Positions 1-5,678 of a stretch of 28,455 bases of DNA are shown here, one piece after another. This DNA comes from CAZZEX01 sp964653285. GTDB taxonomy: Bacteria > Chloroflexota > Anaerolineae > B4-G1. The translations under genes and the position numbers were made by a program. The DNA lies in NCBI GenBank assembly GCA_964653285.1, contig CAZZEX010000060.1, positions 1 to 28,455 on the forward strand, given 5' to 3'. How positions within the stretch are numbered: position 1 is the first letter of the stretch; every line of letters starts with the position of its first letter. A model generated the notes under the pieces. The model searched no databases, had not been told where the DNA came from, and saw nothing but the letters and a program-made list of their open reading frames with translations.

Positions 1-2
1 AG

Positions 3-143
3 ACGTTGGAAGAGGCCCTGCAGATCACGCCGGAGGTGGTAGCGGAAGCGCTGGGTGGCATCCCGGAGCAGAAGGCGGATTCCACCGTCGGCCCCGAGGC
101 CTTGCGCCAGGCCATTGCTGGCTATCGGGCAAGTAGGAGATAA
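3..143 (+). CDS. NifU/IscU-like Fe-S scaffold protein, C-terminal end only (5' end outside window)
   Basis: The visible 46 residues read TLEEALQITPEVVAEALGG and end in a helix matching the last third of the IscU/NifU_N fold, with the usual leucine/glycine-rich ALGG turn. In standard scaffolds this turn is followed by a P-x-K-x-H-C-S segment carrying the third cluster-ligating cysteine. Here that segment reads EQKADSTVG, so both His and Cys are absent. The protein may therefore not be a standard scaffold, or may be a degenerate paralogue of the intact nifU at 1919. It stops at 141-143, just before the broken cysE, and probably belongs to the same operon. The upstream part, with the first two cysteines, is not visible. 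Family assignment is moderately sure; function is not. Confidence 0.6.
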   Translation, partial: TLEEALQITPEVVAEALGGIPEQKADSTVGPEALRQAIAGYRASRR

Positions 144-156
144 ACATGCTATCAAA

Positions 157-640
157 ATGTTCGAGCGCGTGGGGGAAGATATAGAGGCCGTGCGTCTTCA
201 TAGACCACGGCATAGGGGTAGTCATCGGCGAGACGGCGGAGATCGGAGACGACGTGCTGATGTATCAGGGTGTAGTGCTGGGAGGTACAAGTCTGGAGAA
301 GACAAAGCGACATCCCACCATCGGGAACAACGTCGTCATCGGCGCCGGCACGACGCTTCTGGGGCCGATCACTGTGGGGGACAACGCCCGCATTGGCGCC
401 GGTTCGGTGGTGGTCAAGCCTGTGCCAGCAGGGGCAACAGTCGTGGGTGTACCGGCCCATGTAGCCGGCCGGCGGAAACCGGGGGCAAATCTGAACCACG
501 GCAACTTGCCTGACCCGCTACTCAGAGCCATTAGTGAGTCGCTGGAACGGGAGAGCCGGCTGGAAGAGCGGGTACTGGCGCTGGAGAAGGCACTGGCGCG
601 GCTGGTCCCTTCCGCGTTGCCCGTGCAGTCGCGCCGGTGA
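157..640 (+). pseudogene. cysE: Serine O-acetyltransferase (cysE), internal deletion with frame change
   Basis: An ATG at 157 opens with MFERVGEDIEAV, the normal CysE N-terminus. The frame then departs: from 197 the sequence FIDHGIGVVIGETAEIGDD continues in a different frame, followed by MYQGVVLGGTSLEKTKRHPT and the left-handed beta-helix hexapeptides, ending VVKPVPAGATVVGVPA plus a C-terminal helix. Compared with intact CysE, roughly 50 residues between the N-terminal helix and the FIDHG motif are missing, and the junction near 193-197 is out of frame. CysE makes O-acetylserine, the carbon acceptor for cysteine synthesis, which fits the sulfur genes downstream. A start at 248 (GTG) or 254 (ATG) would give only the acyltransferase C-terminus. 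An assembly error in a metagenome could produce the same picture. Confidence 0.75.
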
Positions 641-662
641 AACGGCCAACCGAGTAAATCTC

Positions 663-713
663 GTAGTAGCGACTTTAGTCGCGCTCGTGCAGGACGACTA
701 AAGTCGTCACTAC
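663..713. repeat. Imperfect inverted repeat in the cysE-nifS spacer
   Basis: Arms at 663-681 and 695-713 match at 17 of 19 positions around a 13-nt loop; the core is GACTTTAGTCG and its complement. No T-run follows, so it does not look like a simple intrinsic terminator. It resembles a dispersed palindromic repeat. The rest of the spacer 641-753 shows only the ribosome binding site AAGGGGGAA ahead of the next gene. Confidence 0.8.
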
Positions 714-753
714 AAAATCGTGATCTACTGAACCTGATTGAAGGGGGAACGGA

Positions 754-1917
754 ATGGAGCAACAGTATATCTATCTGGATAATGCGGCGGCTACCCGCCT
801 GGACGAGAGAGTCCTGGAGGCGATGAGGCCTTACCTCTTCGACGTCTACGCCGTCGCCACCTCACAGTTCGGCTACTCGCCAGGGCTTGACGCCCGCGAC
901 GCACTGGACGACGCCCGGACGCGGATCGCCGCTGCGCTGGGAGCCGGGCCGGAGGAGTTCATCTTCACCTCCGGCAGCACCGAGTCCAGCAATCTGGCCC
1001 TCAAGGGAGTGGCACTGGCACTGGGGGAGAAGAAGGGCAAACACATCATCGTCTCCAGGATTGAGGATTTTTCTGTCCTCCACAGCGCCAGGGCACTGGA
1101 AAAGCAGGGCTTCCGGGTGACCTATCTCGACGTGGACGAGTTCGGTCGGCTGAACGTCGGCCAACTGCGCGAGACGATCACGCCGGAGACAATCCTGGTC
1201 TCGATCCAGGCGGCCAACCAGGAGATCGGCACGTTGCAAGACGTGGCCGCTATCGGCGCGATTTGTCGGGAGCAGGGCGTGCTCTTCCACACCGACGCCA
1301 CCCACACTTTCCCCCGCGTCACGCTGGACGTGCGGGAGGTGCCGGTGGATCTGGTCACGGTGACGGCGCACCTGATCCACGGCCCCAAGGGAGTGGGCGG
1401 GTTGTACGTGCGGGAAGGCACCCCGTTGGCCAAATGGATGGACGGCGGCTTCCAGGAATCCAACCTGCGGGCTGGGACGGAGAACATCCCCGGCGCGGTC
1501 GGCTTTGCCAAAGCGGTCGAATTGGTTACGCCGGGGGAGACGGCGCGGATGCAGGGGATGCGCGACCGGTTGATCGAGCGGCTGTTGCAGATTCCACACT
1601 CGCGCCTCAATGGCCATCCCACGCTGCGGCTGCCCCACAATGCCAACGTCTCGTTCCGCTTCGTCGAGGGGGAGTCAATCCTGCTGCACATGGACATGCG
1701 GGGGTTCGCCGTGAGTACCGGCTCGGCCTGCTTTAGCCGCTCGTTGGAGGCCAGCCACGTCATATTGGGAATAGGCGGCAACCACGAGCGGGCGCACGGC
1801 TCGGTGCGTTTTACCTTTGGTCGCTTCAACCGGGCCGGGGACGTGGACGCGGCGGTGGATGCAATATCGGACGTAATCAAGAATTTGCGGGCCATCAGCC
1901 CGTTGGGGAAGGAGTAG
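754..1917 (+). CDS. Cysteine desulfurase-like (NifS/IscS family) protein lacking the PLP lysine
   Basis: 387 residues, the usual IscS length, preceded by AAGGGGGAA. The class V aminotransferase fold is clear: LDNAAATRLD near the start, FTSGSTESSNLALKG (71-85), QAANQEIGT with Asn155, HTDATH (179-184), HGPKGVGGLYVR (209-220), RAGTEN and STGSACFS with Cys326 as the expected persulfide cysteine. The lysine that forms the Schiff base with PLP, in the motif S/G-H-K-x-x-G-P-K-G, is Leu207 (AHLIHGPKG). The PLP-stacking histidine of the E-H motif is Asp105 (IEDFSV), and the Gln after the cofactor Asp is His184. Ordinary desulfurase chemistry is therefore unlikely. It is followed one base later by nifU, so the pair is probably co-translated. 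It could be a cysteine-donating partner of the scaffold rather than an enzyme. Confidence 0.85.
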   Translation: MEQQYIYLDNAAATRLDERVLEAMRPYLFDVYAVATSQFGYSPGLDARDALDDARTRIAAALGAGPEEFIFTSGSTESSNLALKGVALALGEKKGKHIIVSRIEDFSVLHSARALEKQGFRVTYLDVDEFGRLNVGQLRETITPETILVSIQAANQEIGTLQDVAAIGAICREQGVLFHTDATHTFPRVTLDVREVPVDLVTVTAHLIHGPKGVGGLYVREGTPLAKWMDGGFQESNLRAGTENIPGAVGFAKAVELVTPGETARMQGMRDRLIERLLQIPHSRLNGHPTLRLPHNANVSFRFVEGESILLHMDMRGFAVSTGSACFSRSLEASHVILGIGGNHERAHGSVRFTFGRFNRAGDVDAAVDAISDVIKNLRAISPLGKE

Positions 1918-1918
1918 T

Positions 1919-2554
1919 ATGCCATTACCATACAGTGAAATCGTGATGGAACATTTTCGGAACCCGCGCAACGTGGGGCGCATAGAAGACCCCGACGCCA
2001 AAGCGATCGAGGGCAGCCCCGCCTGCGGCGACATGGTGGCCGTCTACCTGAAGGTGGACCCGGAAGACCTGCGCATCACCGACGTCAAGTTCGAATCCTA
2101 CGGCTGCGCCTCCAACATCGCCACCGGCTCCATCATCACCGAGATGGCCCAGGGCAAGACGCTGGAGGAGGCCAAGGCGATCACGTGGAAGCAGGCATCG
2201 GAGGTGTTAGGCGGACTGCCGCCGATCAAGGTGCATTGTTCCGTGCTGGCTGTGGACGGGCTGCACGCGGCCATCCAGAACTATGAGGAGCGGCACGGCT
2301 TGGTCAAGGAGCGTGTGCCGACGACGATCGAGGTGGTGCGCCGGCGGCTCAAGCGCGTGATGAACCCGGTGGTGGGGCTCGACCTGGTGCACACCAAACT
2401 GGTCAAGGAGATTGAGGTCGCCGATGGGACGGTGCGCGTCGTGCTGGACCTGCCCGCCGACCACCAGTTCGCCGCCAACATCCACGAGGAGATTGTGGAG
2501 AAAATCGAGCCCTTGTGGGACGTGGATGAGGTGATAGTGGAGTTTACGGAGTGA
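1919..2554 (+). CDS. nifU: Fe-S cluster scaffold NifU/IscU fused to a C-terminal MIP18 (DUF59) domain
   Basis: 211 residues. Residues 1-125 are an IscU-type scaffold with all ligands present: Cys36 and Asp38 in GSPACGDM, Cys63 in YGCAS, and His106-Cys107 in KVHCSVLAVD. Residues about 135-211 resemble the MIP18/PaaD/SufT-like DUF59 family (IEVVRRRLKRVMNPVVGLDL near its start, VDEVIVEF at the end). Classical NifU instead carries a ferredoxin and an Nfu domain. Scaffold proteins assemble [2Fe-2S] clusters from sulfide and iron; DUF59 proteins help in cluster delivery or maturation. The ATG lies one base after the stop of the desulfurase-like gene, with AAGGAG at 1909-1914, so the two are translationally coupled. 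The scaffold half looks fully functional, unlike its neighbour. Confidence 0.85.
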   Translation: MPLPYSEIVMEHFRNPRNVGRIEDPDAKAIEGSPACGDMVAVYLKVDPEDLRITDVKFESYGCASNIATGSIITEMAQGKTLEEAKAITWKQASEVLGGLPPIKVHCSVLAVDGLHAAIQNYEERHGLVKERVPTTIEVVRRRLKRVMNPVVGLDLVHTKLVKEIEVADGTVRVVLDLPADHQFAANIHEEIVEKIEPLWDVDEVIVEFTE

Positions 2555-2563
2555 GGTGGAGCG

Positions 2564-2785
2564 ATGGCTGAGATCAAGGTTGACTGCCGGGGGGAGACCT
2601 GCCCCGTGCCGCTGGTGGAGACGCGCAAGGCGTTGCGCAAGGCCGCGCCGGGCGACGTGATCGAAGTCGTCGGCACGCACCCGGCGTCGAAAAAGGAGAT
2701 CCCGATGGCGGTCAAGGCGTTGGGGTTGAAACTGCTAAGCGTCGAGGGAAACGACGCCGAGTGGACGATTCGTATTCGGAGATGA
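2564..2785 (+). CDS. tusA: TusA-family sulfurtransferase / sulfur carrier
   Basis: 73 residues, typical TusA length. The signature DCRGETCPVPLVETRKAL carries the CPxP motif, whose cysteine holds the persulfide; a GD-x-IEV strand and an ASKKEIP segment follow as in the family. TusA proteins relay sulfane sulfur in the cytoplasm to tRNA thiolation, molybdopterin synthesis or DsrE-type partners. It starts nine bases after nifU stops, with GAGGTGGAG just upstream, and the DsrE-family gene at 3095 is a plausible partner. Family assignment is sure; which acceptor it serves is unknown. Confidence 0.9.
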   Translation: MAEIKVDCRGETCPVPLVETRKALRKAAPGDVIEVVGTHPASKKEIPMAVKALGLKLLSVEGNDAEWTIRIRR

Positions 2786-2812
2786 GTAGCGCAAGTTGGC
2801 AACTTGCGTTAC
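2786..2812. repeat. Hairpin immediately after the tusA stop codon
   Basis: Arms 2786-2797 and 2801-2812 pair at 11 of 12 positions around a GGC loop (core GCAAGTT / AACTTGC). It begins on the base after the tusA stop and ends two bases before the YHS gene's GGAGGGA ribosome binding site. No T-run follows. It could be an RNA-stability or attenuation hairpin, or a dispersed palindrome. Confidence 0.75.
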
Positions 2813-2831
2813 TGGAGGGAGACAAGTAACA

Positions 2832-3002
2832 ATGGCTAAAGACGTAGTATGCGGTATGGAGGTGGATCCGAAGACCGCCCCCGCCAAGACAGAGCACGCG
2901 GGCGAGATCTATTACTTTTGCGCGCGGGGATGCAAGGTGGCCTTCGACAAAGACCCGGAAAAGTACCTGAAGGCCGAGGACGAAAAAGCCCTGAACCACT
3001 GA
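2832..3002 (+). CDS. YHS-domain small protein
   Basis: 56 residues with one YHS domain: DVVCGMEVDP at the start, then YYFCARGCKVAFDKDPEKY. Three cysteines (CGM and FCxxxC) could bind a soft metal. YHS domains occur alone or fused to copper and heavy-metal ATPases and are thought to bind or hand over metal. The ATG at 2832 is chosen because GGAGGGA lies at 2814-2820; an in-frame TTG at 2796 would extend it through the hairpin. It sits between a sulfur carrier and a DsrE protein, upstream of two metal ATPases, so a role as metal chaperone for these is a reasonable inference. Confidence 0.85.
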   Translation: MAKDVVCGMEVDPKTAPAKTEHAGEIYYFCARGCKVAFDKDPEKYLKAEDEKALNH

Positions 3003-3069
3003 GACACTGAATTCACTGATGGCGCTGAAAAAGGCCCACCATTCAGTGCAATCAGTGCCTCAGTGGTTC
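2993..3069. repeat. Long imperfect inverted repeat between YHS and dsrE genes
   Basis: Arms about 2993-3022 and 3039-3069 pair over most of their length (GAACCACTGAG with CTCAGTGGTTC at the base, CACTGA blocks within). The left arm contains the YHS stop codon and the right arm ends about ten bases before the ribosome binding site of the next gene. It is built from short CACTGA/TCAGTG iterations, like a dispersed repeat. Confidence 0.75.
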
Positions 3070-3094
3070 AGTGGTTCAAAAGGAGATCAAAGCG

Positions 3095-3514
3095 ATGGCA
3101 GATAAGGCGACCATCATCCTGCACAGCGGCGATATGGACAAACTGTACAGCGCGCTGATCGTCGGCAATGGAGCGCTGGCGATGGGCATGGACGCTTCGA
3201 TCTACTTCACCTTCTGGGGTCTGCAACGGCTGCAAAAGGGCGGGCTGGAGAAAGGACCGCTTTCGAAGATGCACATACTGGGCCTGGGCAAGTGGATGAT
3301 CGAGATGCGGATGAAGAAAGCCAACGTGGCTTCACTGGAAAAACTGATGACCGACTTCAAAGAACTGGGCGGCAAGATCATCGCCTGCGAGATGACGATG
3401 GAGATTATGGGCCTCCGCCGGGAGGATCTGCGCGAGGATTGGATTGACGAGTACGGGGCTGTGGGGACGTACATCCAGGAAGCGCGCGAGTCAGCGATCA
3501 CGCTCTTCATCTGA
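3095..3514 (+). CDS. DsrE/DsrF-like family protein (DsrE2-type, predicted sulfur carrier)
   Basis: 139 residues. The sequence ATIILHSGDMDKLYSALIVG opens the DsrE-like Rossmann fold, and IIACEMTMEIMGL contains a single conserved cysteine, Cys98, at the position of the sulfur-carrying cysteine in DsrE2/DsrE-type proteins. A long hydrophobic stretch around residues 22-40 (GNGALAMGMDASIYFTF) is typical of this subfamily. The ATG at 3095 is chosen because AGGAG lies at 3081-3085; an in-frame GTG at 3071 would fall in the upstream repeat. DsrE-type proteins exchange persulfide sulfur with TusA, and a tusA gene lies two genes upstream, so this is probably a sulfur relay pair. Confidence 0.85.
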   Translation: MADKATIILHSGDMDKLYSALIVGNGALAMGMDASIYFTFWGLQRLQKGGLEKGPLSKMHILGLGKWMIEMRMKKANVASLEKLMTDFKELGGKIIACEMTMEIMGLRREDLREDWIDEYGAVGTYIQEARESAITLFI

Positions 3515-3521
3515 ACTTTTC

Positions 3522-3595
3522 AGGACGCAGATTGACGCTGATTCACGCTGTTTTTTCTGTTTCTATCTGCGAAAATCTGCGTGAATCTGCGTCCT
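3522..3595. repeat. Imperfect inverted repeat upstream of the first metal ATPase
   Basis: Left arm about 3522-3550 begins AGGACGCAGATT, right arm about 3565-3595 ends AATCTGCGTCCT; both are built of CGCAGATT / CACGC iterations and pair imperfectly around a T-rich loop. It fills the spacer between the dsrE-like gene and the ATPase. An open reading frame from 3532 runs through it, but this is most likely chance. Confidence 0.75.
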
Positions 3596-3621
3596 ACTAT
3601 CTGTCGGTTCAAGGGATACTA

Positions 3622-5643
3622 ATGCCAAGCAAGACATCCATGGTCGCAGCGCCGGCCTGCGTAGATTGCACCGCAAAGGTCCGGGCGACCATCGGCACCG
3701 GGCCAGTAGCGGCGACACAAAATGGCTTTGTGCGCTTCGTATTCTCGGAGCGCGAGACGACGCTGGCCGCCGTCGCCGGGCTGCTGACGCTACTGGGGCT
3801 GGCGCTGACGCTGGCTGGTGCGCCCGGCTGGAGCCGGACGGCCCTCTTTGCGGCGGCTATCGTCGTGGGGGGCATCCCGGTAGCGCGCCACGCCTTTCAG
3901 GAACTGTGGCTCTCCCGCAGATTGGGCATCAACACGCTGATGGTCATCGCCGTCGCGGGCGCGGCGTTCATTGGCAAATGGGCCGAGGCAGCGATCGTAG
4001 TGATACTATTTGCACTGGGCGAAGCGCTGGAGGAGTACGCGGCGGAGGAGGCGCGCGGCGCGTTGGAGAGCCTCTTGGACCTGGCCCCACCGGGGGTGCT
4101 CAAGATGCTGCCCACCGGCGAGACCCAGGAGACACCGGTGGAGCAACTGGCCGTCGGCGACCGCGTGCTGGTGCGCCCCGGCGACCGGGTCAGCGTGGAC
4201 GGGGTGGTGCGGGCCGGGGAGAGCGCGGTGGATCAATCGCCTATCACCGGCGAGAGCGTGCCAGTGGACAAACAGCCGGGCGATGAAGTCTTTGCCGGCA
4301 CCATCAACACCTCCGGTGCGCTGGAGGTGGAGGTGACCCGCCTGGCGACGGACAATACCCTCAGCCAGATGGTGGCGTTGGTGCGGGAGGCGCAGTCACG
4401 ACAGGCGCCGGTGCAGCGCTTCATTGACCGCTTCGCCCGTATCTACACGCCGGCGGTGGCCACGACCGCCGTGCTCGTGGCCGCCGTTCCACCGCTGCTC
4501 TTCGAGCAGGTATTCTGGGGGAACCACGGCTGGCTGATGCGGGCCCTGCAGATGCTGGTCATCGCCTGCCCCTGCGCTCTGGTCATCTCTACACCGGTCA
4601 GCCTGGTGAGCGCCATGACCAACGCCGCCTCCCGCGGGGTGCTCATCAAGGGCGGGCGCTACCTGGAGGCGTTGAGCCGGGTGCGGGTTTTCGCCTTCGA
4701 CAAGACCGGCACCCTGACCGAGGGGCATCCCATCATAACCGACGTCGTGGACGTCTGCACCTGCGGGGAATGCCCGGAGGATTGCGGGCTGCAACACGCG
4801 GCGGCGGTCGAGGCGCAGTCATCCCACCCGCTGGCCCGGGCGTTGTTGACGGAGGCACAGGCCAGGGGGGTGGTGGTGCCACGCGCCGAGGATGTCACCG
4901 TGCTGGGCGGGCGAGGGATGGAGGGTAGCGTCAACGGCGCAGCGGTCACCGTCGCCAGCCATGCCCACTTTGACGAGCATTTTCCGCACGACGAGGACGT
5001 CTGCCGGTTGGCCGACGAATTGGCCGCCCAGGGCAAGACGGTTATAATGGTCAGGCACGACCCTTCGTCTTCGCTCAGGGCAGGCTGTGTGTGCGCACTG
5101 TTCGGCGTGGCCGACACACCGCGCCCCGGCAGCCGCCAGGCCCTCGCCGATTTGAAGACCCAGGGCACCATCTACACCGTGATGCTGACCGGAGACAGCC
5201 CAGCCGTGGCGGCTGAAATCGGCCGCCAGGTTGGGGTGGACGAGGTACGTGCCAATCTCCTGCCGGAGGATAAGGTGACCGCCGTCGAGTCGCTAGCGGA
5301 GGAGTACCAGACCGTGGCTATGGTCGGCGACGGCATCAACGACGCCCCGGCGCTGGCCCAGGCGGACGTGGGCATCGCTATGGGCGGCGCCGGCTCGGCC
5401 CAGGCGATGGAGACGGCCGACGTGGTGCTGATGGGCGACGACCTGGCCCAACTGCCGCTCATCGTCCATCTCAGCCGCAGGACGAGAAGCGTCGTTACGG
5501 CTAACATCGTGCTTGCGCTGGCAGTTAAGGCGGCCGTATTCGTCCTGGCGATGGCAGGCCTGGCCACGCTGTGGATGGCGATCGCGGCCGACGTCGGAGC
5601 GTCGGTGGTGGTGATCCTGAACGGCATGCGGCTGCGGCGGTAG
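3622..5643 (+). CDS. P1B-type heavy-metal ATPase, Zn/Cd/Pb class (ZntA-like)
   Basis: 673 residues from ATG 3622, with AAGGGA at 3611-3616. Markers: TGES (209-212), the transmembrane CPC (316-318) followed by ALVISTP as in ZntA, DKTGT with phosphorylated Asp360, GDGIND (569-574), Lys636 in TM7 and Asp657 (DVGASVVVILN) in TM8; the last two are typical of the P1B-2 Zn/Cd/Pb class. It exports divalent soft metals using ATP. The N-terminus has only a short ACVDC motif, not a full metal-binding HMA domain. A CTCGEC-x4-C cluster follows the phosphorylation site (about 378-388). An insert-like segment, RHDPSSSLRAG, lies near residues 479-489. It is followed 35 bases later by a copper-type ATPase. 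The specific metal is inferred, not shown. Confidence 0.9.
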   Translation: MPSKTSMVAAPACVDCTAKVRATIGTGPVAATQNGFVRFVFSERETTLAAVAGLLTLLGLALTLAGAPGWSRTALFAAAIVVGGIPVARHAFQELWLSRRLGINTLMVIAVAGAAFIGKWAEAAIVVILFALGEALEEYAAEEARGALESLLDLAPPGVLKMLPTGETQETPVEQLAVGDRVLVRPGDRVSVDGVVRAGESAVDQSPITGESVPVDKQPGDEVFAGTINTSGALEVEVTRLATDNTLSQMVALVREAQSRQAPVQRFIDRFARIYTPAVATTAVLVAAVPPLLFEQVFWGNHGWLMRALQMLVIACPCALVISTPVSLVSAMTNAASRGVLIKGGRYLEALSRVRVFAFDKTGTLTEGHPIITDVVDVCTCGECPEDCGLQHAAAVEAQSSHPLARALLTEAQARGVVVPRAEDVTVLGGRGMEGSVNGAAVTVASHAHFDEHFPHDEDVCRLADELAAQGKTVIMVRHDPSSSLRAGCVCALFGVADTPRPGSRQALADLKTQGTIYTVMLTGDSPAVAAEIGRQVGVDEVRANLLPEDKVTAVESLAEEYQTVAMVGDGINDAPALAQADVGIAMGGAGSAQAMETADVVLMGDDLAQLPLIVHLSRRTRSVVTANIVLALAVKAAVFVLAMAGLATLWMAIAADVGASVVVILNGMRLRR

Positions 5644-5678
5644 AACACGGATTGCAGGACAGTAACGGATAAAGAGAT

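Noticed and set aside
3532..3621. Thirty-codon N-terminal extension of the Zn-type ATPase
   Set aside because: It lies in an inverted repeat (3522-3595), and a ribosome binding site precedes the ATG at 3622.
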